NCBI GenBank assembly: GCA_029263375.1
Contig: JAJCXP010000077.1
Span: 1-49,815 of the forward strand
DNA length: 49,815 nucleotides
Direction: 5' to 3'
Source: Acidobacteriota bacterium
GTDB taxonomy: Bacteria; Acidobacteriota; Thermoanaerobaculia; Multivoradales; JAHEKO01
The notes below the pieces were generated by a model, which worked only from the letters and a program-made list of their open reading frames with translations, had not been told where the DNA came from and did no database searches. Both the position numbers and the translations under genes were made by a program. The stretch's first letter is position 1; each line of letters starts with the position of its first letter. Shown here in pieces: positions 24,890 through 32,266 of the stretch.

Positions 24890-27181
24890 TTATCGCGGGT
24901 CCTCACGACGCTCGTCCACCTTCCGATCAGGCACGCTCGCACCGACCTGCAGATGATGCCGTTCGATCTCCTCATCCGACAGGCGAAGGAACCGAGCCGC
25001 GTTCCAGTAGAAGATGTCCCGCTTCTGCTCGAGAGTCAGGAACGGAGCTTCTTCGACAGCTTCGACGGCCATCCCGATCGTCCAGGGCCAGATCATCTGG
25101 TCGGAGCCAAACAGGACGCGCTTGCCGAATCCGGCCGTCATCAGCGCCTCGAGATGGCGATTGAACTCCGCGCGCGGCAGGGTCCAGCTCAGGACTCCGA
25201 TGTCCACATGGACCTGCGGGTACATGTAGAGCAGCGCGAGAGTCTCCTGGAGCCACGGGTAGCCCGCGTGCATGAGGTAAATGCGGAGCTTCGGGTGCCG
25301 AACCAGGACCTCCTCCAGGAGCGCTGGATTGCCCAGGTTCGTCCGGAAGCCGGGGCAGCAGCCGTAGGGACTACCGGGAGGCCCGAGGCCGGTGTGCAAC
25401 GCAACCGGGATGTCGAGCTCCTCGGCGAGCTCGTAGTGAGGCTCCATCTTCGGATCGTCCGGCGCCATGCCCAGATACTGGAGCCCGAGCTCGCCATGGA
25501 CAGCCAGCCGACCGGAGACGAAGGCCTCTCGGAGCGACTCCGCTTCAGGAAAGGGCTTGCGCACACTCAGGTGCGAACCGCCCAGGAATCTCCCAGGCGC
25601 GCCTTCGAGCCACAACGGGACGCGCTGACCGCTGGCTACACCCAGGACGATGCCGTAGCGATCCATCTCCGCGAGAGTCGCTTCGAGCGCTTCCTGATCG
25701 GAACGCGCGGCCGGGCGCTCGCCGACTACGTCGTCCGGCGGCGGGGGGTCGCCGTACTCGTCCCAGCCGAAGGCGTGGAGGTGCATATCGATGATCGGAC
25801 CGCCGTCATGCGCGGAGACCACGTCGTCCAACACCCGGCCATCGTGGATGACCGAGTAGATCGAGCGAGTGTGGAGGATGTCCTCGAGCGGGTTGCGCCG
25901 CAGGAGCAGAAGGTCGGCTTCGTGCCCCACCGCGATTCGACCAAGGCTCTCCTGTTTGCCCAGGAAGGCGGCGCTGCCGGTGGTTGCGGCGGCCAAAGCC
26001 TGCGCCGGCGTCAACCCGGCAGCGACCATGAGCTCGAGCTCTTCGTGCGCGGAGTACCCGGGAAAGACCGACGGGTTGTCGACGTCGGTGCCGAGCGCTA
26101 TGGGTACGCCGGCCGCGGAGGCGCGGCGTAGGTTCTCGAAGATCACGGCCTCTAGCGAGTCCACCCTCGAACCGGAAAAGGGGCTGAAACCGAAGTCCGC
26201 AAGGCTGTCGAGCGCCCGCTTCGAGACGCCGGCAGTGGCATAGGGCTCGTGCTGGTTGCCTACCAAGCCTCGGGCGCGGTCCACAAGGCCGTCGTAGAGC
26301 GACAGGGTCGGCACGTAGAACATTCCCCGGCGCGCCATGGTCTCGAGCAAGGCGTCCGAGAGCCGATCCTCGGCCGAGTGGACAACGCCGTCGACTCCAC
26401 CGGCGATGGCATCCTCGACGTGCTCGGCCGTGCTGACGTGCGCATAGACGCGGAGTCCTCGCTCGTGGCTGGCCTGGGCCAGCTCACCGACCTTGGCCCT
26501 GGACAGGCGAGGCGTCGGGTCGTCGGGATCCCAGTCCTCGATCACGATCTTGACCGCGTCGACGCCCATCGAGACCTTGCGATCGAGCAGCGGTCCGACG
26601 TCTTCATCCTCGGCCACCGCGATCGCGCCTCGCTCGTAGACGACTTGCGGATCCGTCTCGGGGGCAAAGTTCCACAGCGTAGAGATCGGGTGGCTGCCCG
26701 GCGCGGTGATGATGACGCCCGTACCGTAGACGTCCGGGCAGTCGACCTCGCCAGACCCGCACCGGTCCTTCCAGCGCGCGAGCTCCTCCTCGGTGCCGCC
26801 TCCGCCACCGAGGTTCAGGATCGAGGTCACGCCGTAGCGCAGGAACTGCCGCATCACGCCCTCGCGGTCGGCGTCGCTGATCTCTCCCAGACCGCCGTCA
26901 CCCTGGTGGGTGTGGACATCGATCAGCCCCGGCATCGCGTAGAGACCCTCGGCCGGGATGATCGCCGCGGCGCTCTCACGCGCGATCGTCTCGGCGACCT
27001 CGACAATCCGGCCATCGACGATCAACACGTCTCGCGGAGGCGTCACATCGCCCCGATCTGGGCTGACGATCGAGACGCCGGTGATCAGGAGGCTGCCGGA
27101 GGGCCTCGGCGAGGCTCCCCCGATCACCCAAGGGAGTGAAACGATCAGCGCGAGCCTAAGAAGTTTGCGAGCTACCTTCAT
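24890..27181 (-). CDS. Exported two-domain amidohydrolase (imidazolonepropionase-like plus amidohydrolase-2)
   Basis: A 763-residue protein with a signal peptide. Residues about 30-450 are an imidazolonepropionase-like amidohydrolase with HTH at 90-92, Lys 211 in VKIVIE, His 248, His 268 and Asp 366 (LGTDVDNPS). From about 462 a second metal-hydrolase barrel begins with DMHLH (His 467, His 469), then VALHTG (His 596), LMHAGYPW (His 638) and LFGSDQMIWPW (Asp 694). Both sites look complete. Such domains hydrolyse amides, lactones or cyclic ureas, but the substrate is unknown. The two barrels are in one reading frame without an internal start. It begins 28 bases after the vapC stop. Confidence 0.9.
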   Translation of the reverse strand: MKVARKLLRLALIVSLPWVIGGASPRPSGSLLITGVSIVSPDRGDVTPPRDVLIVDGRIVEVAETIARESAAAIIPAEGLYAMPGLIDVHTHQGDGGLGEISDADREGVMRQFLRYGVTSILNLGGGGGTEEELARWKDRCGSGEVDCPDVYGTGVIITAPGSHPISTLWNFAPETDPQVVYERGAIAVAEDEDVGPLLDRKVSMGVDAVKIVIEDWDPDDPTPRLSRAKVGELAQASHERGLRVYAHVSTAEHVEDAIAGGVDGVVHSAEDRLSDALLETMARRGMFYVPTLSLYDGLVDRARGLVGNQHEPYATAGVSKRALDSLADFGFSPFSGSRVDSLEAVIFENLRRASAAGVPIALGTDVDNPSVFPGYSAHEELELMVAAGLTPAQALAAATTGSAAFLGKQESLGRIAVGHEADLLLLRRNPLEDILHTRSIYSVIHDGRVLDDVVSAHDGGPIIDMHLHAFGWDEYGDPPPPDDVVGERPAARSDQEALEATLAEMDRYGIVLGVASGQRVPLWLEGAPGRFLGGSHLSVRKPFPEAESLREAFVSGRLAVHGELGLQYLGMAPDDPKMEPHYELAEELDIPVALHTGLGPPGSPYGCCPGFRTNLGNPALLEEVLVRHPKLRIYLMHAGYPWLQETLALLYMYPQVHVDIGVLSWTLPRAEFNRHLEALMTAGFGKRVLFGSDQMIWPWTIGMAVEAVEEAPFLTLEQKRDIFYWNAARFLRLSDEEIERHHLQVGASVPDRKVDERREDPR

Positions 27182-27209
27182 GACATGGCACTCCCGAGTC
27201 TTGCCGGCA

Positions 27210-27626
27210 TCAGGGTACGAGCTTCAGGCCCAGGGGGGCCACCAGGGGCTCGAAGTCGCGACGGTCGCTGGTCGCGATCCACGGCACGCTGAGCGCCTCG
27301 GCGTGCGCAACCAGCGCGGCATCGACGAACCCCAGGTCCAGGTCCGAGTACGTGCGGTCGAGCTCCGCCGCTCTCGCATAGCCCGCCTCGGGCAGATCGA
27401 CGACCTGGTAGGCGCCGCTCACGATCCCCTCGTAGAGCAGCTCACGCGCCCGTCGACCCAGGCGCTTGCCGAGGAGGTGATCCACCTCCGGGATAACCAG
27501 CGCCGGCAGCAGAAACGGCCCGGGCAGTTCGTCGAACACACTCAGCGCCCGGGCGTGCCAGTCATCCGAGGCGTCGTAGTAGGCGTAGACGATGCCGGTG
27601 TCGAGCAGGACGGGCATCGCCGGCAT
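27210..27626 (-). CDS. vapC: PIN-domain toxin (VapC family)
   Basis: A 138-residue single PIN domain with the acidic residues expected of the RNase site: Asp 9 in LLDTG, Glu 47 in IPEVDH, Asp 102 in LGFVDAALVA and Asp 121 in ATSDRRDF. VapC toxins cut RNA, often initiator tRNA or rRNA. The start ATG overlaps the last base of the antitoxin stop (TGATG), the usual coupled arrangement. Confidence 0.92.
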   Translation of the reverse strand: MPAMPVLLDTGIVYAYYDASDDWHARALSVFDELPGPFLLPALVIPEVDHLLGKRLGRRARELLYEGIVSGAYQVVDLPEAGYARAAELDRTYSDLDLGFVDAALVAHAEALSVPWIATSDRRDFEPLVAPLGLKLVP

Positions 27627-27859
27627 CAGCCCTCGTCGCCGAAGCCGGTGTCGGCCAGGACGTCCTCCGCACGCTCGGCGGTGTCGGTACGACCGCTCTC
27701 GAAGGCACCGGCTCCCGGGGGCCGGGTGTCGGCTGCGGCGGGCAGATACTCGCGTACCGCTTCACGGACAAGGTCGGCCATCGGGACGCCGCGGCGACGA
27801 GATTCACGCTTGAGCCTCAGATCGAGATCGGCGTCGAGGTAAATCGAGGTGCGACGCAT
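27626..27859 (-). CDS. vapB: Ribbon-helix-helix antitoxin (VapB-type)
   Basis: A 77-residue protein. Residues 1-40 are a ribbon-helix-helix fold (RRTSIYLDADLDLRLKRESRRRGVPMADLVREAVREYL). The acidic tail (about 45-77) should bind and block the toxin. A 22-bp perfect palindrome ends one base before the ATG, so the antitoxin probably represses its own operon there. No Shine-Dalgarno is present. Confidence 0.9.
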   Translation of the reverse strand: MRRTSIYLDADLDLRLKRESRRRGVPMADLVREAVREYLPAAADTRPPGAGAFESGRTDTAERAEDVLADTGFGDEG

Positions 27860-27860
27860 G

Positions 27861-27882
27861 ATGCGTATGCTAGCATACGCAT
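27861..27882. promoter_or_regulatory. 22-bp perfect palindrome, likely VapB operator
   Basis: Arms ATGCGTATGCT and AGCATACGCAT meet without a gap. The site starts one base from the vapB ATG. On the coding strand it contains TATGCT, a plausible -10, which would put the transcription start next to the ATG. Each half contains GTATGC, the kind of short half-site that a ribbon-helix-helix dimer reads. Confidence 0.8.
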
Positions 27883-27904
27883 CACCCGAGATCCGTCGCT
27901 ACCC

Positions 27905-28765
27905 TCAACCGGCCGCCTCGGCTCGAGACTCCGCCTCGCGGTGACCCAGGCTCGACTCCCAACCGATCATCGCCCGCTTGCGCGGCGTGCCCCAGGCGTA
28001 GCCACCCATCGCTCCCGAAGTGCGGATCACGCGATGACAGGGGATCAGGAACGAGATTCGGTTCGCGCCCACCGCGCTGCCGACAGCGCGCGACGCCGTG
28101 GGACGACCGATCGCCTGAGCGACCTGCTCGTAGGCGACCAGGCGACCCGGCGGGATCTTCAAGAGCGCCTTCCAGACCGCAACCTGGAAGTTGGTGCCGC
28201 GGACGAACAGCTGCAGCGGCTCGCTCGACGCCGGGCCGGAATCGAACACGCGCTCGGCGAGCACGCTGGTGCCGCGGCGGTCCTCGAACAGGCGTGCGCC
28301 AGGCCAGAGCCGGCGTAGCCAGTCGACCGCGTCGTCGGTCTCGTCGTCGACGAACCGCAAGCCGCAGATGCCGCGATCGGTCGTCGCCAGGAACATGTCG
28401 CCGAAGGGCGAGGCCTGAACTCCGTAGCCGATATCGATCCCGGCGCCGCCCGACTTGTATTCACCGGGCGTCACCGCTTCGAGCGCTACGAAATGATCGT
28501 GCAGTCGCGCCGGGCCGGAGAGCCCGACCTCGAACGCGGCGTCCATAACGCTCGCCGAGCTGCGCAAGAGCCCCTTGGCGTGCTCGACCGTCACGAACTG
28601 GAGGAAGCGCTTGGGGCTGATCCCCGCCCAGCGCCGGAACAGGCGCTGAAAATGGAACGGACTCAGCCCGACGTGCAGAGCGACCTCGTCGAGGGTCGGC
28701 TGGTCGCCGGCATGCTCTTCGATGAACTGGATGGCGGATGCGATGCGCTCGTAGTCTGAAATCAT
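27905..28765 (-). CDS. AraC-type HTH fused to O6-alkylguanine-DNA alkyltransferase (Ada-like, lacks the N-terminal zinc domain)
   Basis: The start is set at the ATG at 28765, which has GAGGAG 8 bases upstream; an extension to 28816 is less likely. The 286-residue protein has an AraC helix-turn-helix region (1-100, VGLSPFHFQRLFRRWAGISPKRFLQ) and then a methyltransferase domain (about 110-275). The acceptor Cys 243 is in IPCHRV, preceded by the helix VAYEQVAQAIGRPTASRAVG. It repairs O6-methylguanine or O4-methylthymine. The Ada phosphotriester domain with its cysteine cluster is absent, so gene activation would need another signal. Confidence 0.93.
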   Translation of the reverse strand: MISDYERIASAIQFIEEHAGDQPTLDEVALHVGLSPFHFQRLFRRWAGISPKRFLQFVTVEHAKGLLRSSASVMDAAFEVGLSGPARLHDHFVALEAVTPGEYKSGGAGIDIGYGVQASPFGDMFLATTDRGICGLRFVDDETDDAVDWLRRLWPGARLFEDRRGTSVLAERVFDSGPASSEPLQLFVRGTNFQVAVWKALLKIPPGRLVAYEQVAQAIGRPTASRAVGSAVGANRISFLIPCHRVIRTSGAMGGYAWGTPRKRAMIGWESSLGHREAESRAEAAG

Positions 28766-28843
28766 GGCGATCTCCTCAGCTTCGAGCCTCAGAATAGGTC
28801 TCGGAGAGGAGCACAACCACCCGATTCTTGCGCACTTTCGCCG

Positions 28844-29602
28844 TCACACCGATTCGTCCTCGGCGACGTAGGGATCCCGCAGGTCCACCGGCCGGCTCCC
28901 CATCTTGCGGCGGACCCGCAGGTTGAGCATCTCGACGAACACCGAGAACCCCATCGCGAAATAGATGTAGCCCTTCGGAATGTGGAAGTCGAGCCCGTCG
29001 GCGATCAGCGCCGTGCCGATCATCAACAGGAAGCTGAGCGCCAGGATCTTCACCGTCGGATGATCTTCGACGAACTCGCTCACCGGCTTGGCGAACAGCA
29101 TCATGAGCACCACCGAGATGATCACCGCGGTGACCATGATCGGGATCTCCTTGACCATTCCAACCGCTGTGATCACCGAATCGAGCGAAAAGACGATGTC
29201 GAGAAGCATGATCTGCACCAGCACCGCGGTCATCGACGCCGCCACCGCCGCCGACTTGCTGCCCTCGACCCCCTCGAGCCTGTTATGGATCTCGTGCGTG
29301 CTCTTGGCGATCAAGAACAGCCCGCCCACAAGCAGAATCAGATCCCGCCCCGAGATCTCCGAGCCGAGCACCGTGAACAGCGGCGCGGTCAACCGCACCA
29401 TCCAGGAGAGCGTCAGCAGCAGCCCGATGCGCATCAGCATCGCCAGCGCCAACCCGATCGTCCGCGCCCTGGCCCGCTGCTCCGCGGGCAGCTTCCCCGC
29501 CAGGATGGCGATGAAGATGATGTTGTCGATCCCGAGCACCAGCTCGAGCGCGGTCAGCGTGAGCAGCGCGATCCATGATTCGGGGTTGGCCAGCCATTCC
29601 AT
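28844..29602 (-). CDS. TerC-family membrane protein
   Basis: A 252-residue protein with about seven membrane helices and the family blocks LELVLGIDNIIFIAILAGKLP (27 residues from the start), ALVQIMLLDIVFSLDSVITAVGMV and PKGYIYFAMGFSVFVEMLNL. The paired acidic residues in GIDN and SLDS are conserved in TerC and are thought to handle metal ions (manganese or calcium). The C-terminus is short and cytoplasmic, without CBS domains. It begins 111 bases downstream of the small gene at 29713 and probably leads into the alkyltransferase gene. Confidence 0.95.
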   Translation of the reverse strand: MEWLANPESWIALLTLTALELVLGIDNIIFIAILAGKLPAEQRARARTIGLALAMLMRIGLLLTLSWMVRLTAPLFTVLGSEISGRDLILLVGGLFLIAKSTHEIHNRLEGVEGSKSAAVAASMTAVLVQIMLLDIVFSLDSVITAVGMVKEIPIMVTAVIISVVLMMLFAKPVSEFVEDHPTVKILALSFLLMIGTALIADGLDFHIPKGYIYFAMGFSVFVEMLNLRVRRKMGSRPVDLRDPYVAEDESV

Positions 29603-29712
29603 TCGCGTGAGTCTCCTCTAGGTGGTAGGCGAATCTTACGCGCTAGATCCGGCGAGTCAGCTCGACGTCTTCAAGGGTGCGGCCGAAGCCGTCTATTCAG
29701 TGCGCACTCGCC

Positions 29713-29892
29713 TCAGCTTGGCGGCTGACTCTCGTTCTCGAGACGCCGGATGACTCCGTCTATCGTGTCGAGAACATGGCGTTTGATCATCGGGATCGTC
29801 GGTGTTCCTTCGCGCTCTGCCAGGGAGGACGGCCGCTCCTTCTTGCCCTGCTGCGGCTCGAGCGGTGGCTCGCTCTTCGATCTCCAGGTCAC
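29713..29892 (-). CDS. 59-residue protein coupled to the TPR gene
   Basis: The GTG at 29892 directly follows the TAG of the TPR gene (no base between) and has GGGAGGAGGGG as Shine-Dalgarno. The product starts MTWRSKSEPPLEP, is charged and proline-rich to about residue 33, and ends with an amphipathic helix (MIKRHVLDTIDGVIRRLENE). No membrane helix or signal is present. The position, the Shine-Dalgarno and the intact frame to TGA support a real small gene. It is too short for usual gene callers and its function is unknown; it may be a partner of the TPR protein. Confidence 0.6.
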   Translation of the reverse strand: MTWRSKSEPPLEPQQGKKERPSSLAEREGTPTIPMIKRHVLDTIDGVIRRLENESQPPS

Positions 29893-31155
29893 CTACCCCT
29901 CCTCCCACTCGAGCCGCGCACTTCGGTTGTAGCCGTGGCGAGCAAGAAAATTGGCCACCGCTACTGCCATTCTGCTCACCTCGGTCTCGGCGGCGAGCGC
30001 CTTCTGAAGCAGGAGGGACGCTGCCAACGCCTTGTTCTCCAGCCCCTGAGCCAGCAGCAGCTCGTGTGCCTCGGCGGCGAGGATCCGGGCTTCTCGAAAC
30101 CGCGCTTGGTGTGCGTAGATCGACACGAGATCCATGGTCACGACCGCCGCTGGCGTAGTGAGTCCCTTGGCGACAAATTCGGCTCTCACGGGAACAAGCA
30201 GTTCCTCAGCTCTCTCCAACTCGCCTAGAGCCCTGTACGTGATTCCCCTGATCCATCGATATCGACTCTCGAATCTTCCCGGCTCCAACAGACCCATCAC
30301 CAGCTTGGCGTCACTCAAGAGTAAGAGAGCGTCGAAACCACGGTCATCGCGGGCGAAGGCTTCTGCCAGTACGAGGAGACCCATAAGAAAGACATGGCGA
30401 TCTTTCACCAGCTCAAGTCCATCTCTGACGAACTGGCAAGCCTCGATGGTCGGACCTTCCGCCCAACAGGCCATCCGGCCTCGATCGACCAAGGCAACAC
30501 CCAACCTCTCCTGATCTTCGAGAAGTCGGCGCAAAGCAATCTCGCGATCAAAAAGTCGAGCGGCCTCGCCGGCTAGACCCTGGCTGCTCCTGAGGGACGC
30601 CAGAAAGCTCAGGAAGTCGGCCTTGAGATCTCGATCCCCCGTTCCATCTTCCAGAGCTTCCTCGGCCGCCTGGAGAGCGGTCTCGGCTGCGCCCATGTTG
30701 GAGTTGATTCGCTCGGCGTTTCCCAGGAAGGCCCAACCCTCGGCATACAAGTCGGCTAGATTCTCCGCCGATAGGTAGCCTGTCTCGCCCACTTTCTGCG
30801 TAACCTCGTTCGCCAATCGGGCGAGACAAAGCGATTCGGAGGTGTCGTGGAACCGAGCCTCGAAAGATCGAGCCATCAAGTCGCGAGCGAGCGTCACCAC
30901 CATCGCCGGAGAACTGTTGCTGAGGACGACCATCCTGCGGCCTTCAGGCAGCTCCATGAACCTCTGGTAGTGAAGGTCAATGCGCTCGCGCGCGAACGCA
31001 ATCCGCCCCTCCTCCACCTTGAGGCCTTCGACGACGCTGTCGAACACCGCGTCGTAGGCCGTCTCATCGACCGGTTCTGACAGCGCTTCGAGGTGTCGCA
31101 GCAGATCGGGGTCGAGTCGGCCCCTGAGCCGTCTTATCAGGGCGTCGGAATCCAA
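29893..31155 (-). CDS. TPR-like helical repeat protein without other domains
   Basis: A 420-residue cytoplasmic protein starting at TTG with AAGGA 8 bases upstream. The first part (about 1-110, RLRGRLDPDLLRHLEALSEP, then EEGRIAFARERIDLHYQRFMELP) resembles the opening of a paralogous family that I associate with Acidobacteriota. From about 120 onward it is TPR-like helix pairs (LADLYAEGWAFLGNAERINSNMGAAETALQAAEEAL and later). There is no signal peptide, HTH or enzyme motif. Codons such as ATA, AGA and GTT are more frequent than in its neighbours. It has its own sigma70 promoter and a coupled 59-codon gene downstream. TPR proteins without DNA-binding domains often bind short peptides or partner proteins (Rap proteins are an example), but that role here is only a hypothesis. 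Confidence 0.8.
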   Translation of the reverse strand: MDSDALIRRLRGRLDPDLLRHLEALSEPVDETAYDAVFDSVVEGLKVEEGRIAFARERIDLHYQRFMELPEGRRMVVLSNSSPAMVVTLARDLMARSFEARFHDTSESLCLARLANEVTQKVGETGYLSAENLADLYAEGWAFLGNAERINSNMGAAETALQAAEEALEDGTGDRDLKADFLSFLASLRSSQGLAGEAARLFDREIALRRLLEDQERLGVALVDRGRMACWAEGPTIEACQFVRDGLELVKDRHVFLMGLLVLAEAFARDDRGFDALLLLSDAKLVMGLLEPGRFESRYRWIRGITYRALGELERAEELLVPVRAEFVAKGLTTPAAVVTMDLVSIYAHQARFREARILAAEAHELLLAQGLENKALAASLLLQKALAAETEVSRMAVAVANFLARHGYNRSARLEWEEG

Positions 31156-31187
31156 AATCGTATCCTTGTCAGCAGAGCGCTGGCGAT

Positions 31188-31216
31188 AGTTTAGAAAACG
31201 ATACCCCTCCTGTCAA
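31188..31216 (-). promoter_or_regulatory. Sigma70-type promoter of the TPR gene
   Basis: On the minus strand a perfect TTGACA (31211-31216) is followed after exactly 17 bases by TAAACT (31188-31193, four of six to TATAAT). The predicted start near 31181 gives a leader of about 26 bases with an AAGGA Shine-Dalgarno before the TTG at 31155. Confidence 0.75.
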
Positions 31217-31257
31217 CGGGTTCTCGAGAATCTCAGAGGGACCTCTTCTGGGGGCTC

Positions 31258-31317
31258 CTAGCCGTTGCCCCCGATGGCAGCTCCCTCACAAGCCTTGACC
31301 GCGCTTCTGATCTTCAT
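31258..31317 (-). CDS. 19-residue peptide ORF with extended Shine-Dalgarno
   Basis: ATG to TAG gives MKIRSAVKACEGAAIGGNG. Upstream is GAGGAGGTGATTG, in which GGAGGTGAT pairs with nine consecutive bases of the 16S rRNA 3' end. The peptide is basic at the start and Gly/Ala-rich at the end, with one Cys at residue 10. There is no signal peptide. It lies 102 bases before the TPR gene start and upstream of that gene's own promoter. A diverged, broken copy lies 57 bases further upstream. Expression is unproven. Confidence 0.45.
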   Translation of the reverse strand: MKIRSAVKACEGAAIGGNG

Positions 31318-31373
31318 TCGTCAATCACCTCCTCTCCAGTGGTTTCCCAGATTCACTCTTAGGTATCTGGCCT

Positions 31374-31432
31374 CTAACCGTTAGTGTTGTAGCAGCGCCC
31401 TCCTCTGCCTCGATGGCCGTCTAGATCTTCAC
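31374..31432 (-). pseudogene. Broken second copy of the 19-residue peptide ORF
   Basis: From a GTG at 31432 the frame reads MKI, stop, then TAIEAEEGAA. This aligns with MKIRSAVKACEGAA of the intact copy. One base is missing in the last third relative to the first copy, and the TAG end is then conserved (ACGGTTAG versus ACGGCTAG). Its Shine-Dalgarno, GGAGGTGATC, pairs with ten bases of 16S rRNA. Either it is a decayed paralogue, or only the three-codon ORF is translated as a leader. Confidence 0.4.
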
Positions 31433-31628
31433 TCTCCTGATCACCTCCCGTCCGACACCTGCCTAGCGACCTCACCAGCCCACGCTTGCCGCGGGCGCCT
31501 ATGAACTCAGTGTCCCCAACGCCCACCTTCGCTGACACTCGATCCCCCGGCCAAAGGCGCAAGGGGTGATATACCTCGCCTTTCTTCGTCGCCTAAACAC
31601 GACACGGGCTCGAAAAGGAGGATCACCA

Positions 31629-32177
31629 ATGGCAGCCGACGCCGCGCAAGGAGCTGGGATGACCTGGTTGGTATTCGCCCTGATGACCGTTTTCACCTGG
31701 GGCGTCTACGGGATTCTCCTGCACGCCGGCCAGCTGAACATGGGCGATCCCGAGAACGGCCGCTACAAGGCGTTCCTTTTCGTCGGCATCGCCTACTTCC
31801 TGACCGCGGTGCTGGCGCCGCTCATCCTGCTGGTCCTGCGCGGGGCGAGTTGGAACTACCCGGTCAAGGGGATGGGGCTGTCGCTGCTGGCGGGTATCGC
31901 GGGCGCGGCGGGCGCGTTTGCGGTGCTGCTCGCTTTCGGTGCCAAGGGGAGTCCGACGGTGGTGATGTCGATCATCTTCGCCGGCGCTCCGATCGTGAAC
32001 GCGGTGGTCGCGTTGATCCTGCACCCGCCGGCGGGCGGCATCGGCGCGCTGCGCTGGCAGTTCGTGGCCGGGATCCTGCTCGCGGCGATCGGTGGCTGCA
32101 TGGTGACGTTGTTCAAGCCGCCGCCGACCGCCGCGGCGCCACCGGCGGCGGTCGAGGCGTCCGAAGCGTCCCGCTGA
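31629..32177 (+). CDS. Small integral membrane protein, EamA/DMT-like half
   Basis: The start is the ATG at 31629, with AAAAGGAGGATCACC upstream; an upstream in-frame extension from 31566 crosses this Shine-Dalgarno. The 182-residue protein has about five membrane helices (MTWLVFALMTVFTWGVYGILLHAG, AFLFVGIAYFLTAVLAPLILLVL, GLSLLAGIAGAAGAFAVLLAFGAKG, VVMSIIFAGAPIVNAVVALIL, FVAGILLAAIGGCMVTLF) and an Ala/Pro tail. The pattern and the glycine/alanine-rich helices suit half of a drug/metabolite transporter, which would have to dimerise. The substrate is unknown. Confidence 0.75.
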   Translation: MAADAAQGAGMTWLVFALMTVFTWGVYGILLHAGQLNMGDPENGRYKAFLFVGIAYFLTAVLAPLILLVLRGASWNYPVKGMGLSLLAGIAGAAGAFAVLLAFGAKGSPTVVMSIIFAGAPIVNAVVALILHPPAGGIGALRWQFVAGILLAAIGGCMVTLFKPPPTAAAPPAAVEASEASR

Positions 32178-32266
32178 GCCCGACTCGGTTCGACAAGCTC
32201 GCCTGCGCGCTGAGTCGCGACTCAGGTCGGATACGCTCACGCTTCAACCTCGCAGAGGAGAACCCA

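Larger units (their letters stand above)
31156..31628. other. 473-base gene-poor region with short ORFs and promoter
   Basis: This spacer between the divergent TPR gene and the plus-strand membrane protein gene is AT-richer than the rest. It holds a sigma70 promoter (31188-31216), a 19-residue ORF and a related broken copy (entered separately), and a TTCTCGAGAA palindrome at 31222-31231. From about 31450 to 31610 I see no further gene. An open minus-strand frame (31374-31562) reads across the broken copy but lacks a convincing start. Confidence 0.6.

Noticed and set aside
31374-31562. 62-residue minus-strand ORF upstream of the TPR gene
   Set aside because: It begins at TTG without a ribosome site and crosses the broken peptide copy in a different frame; the two short ORFs with strong Shine-Dalgarno explain the region better.
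31850-32266. N-terminal extension of the M14 protein to 31850
   Set aside because: It reads through the membrane protein gene in another frame; the signal peptide with Shine-Dalgarno begins at 32267.
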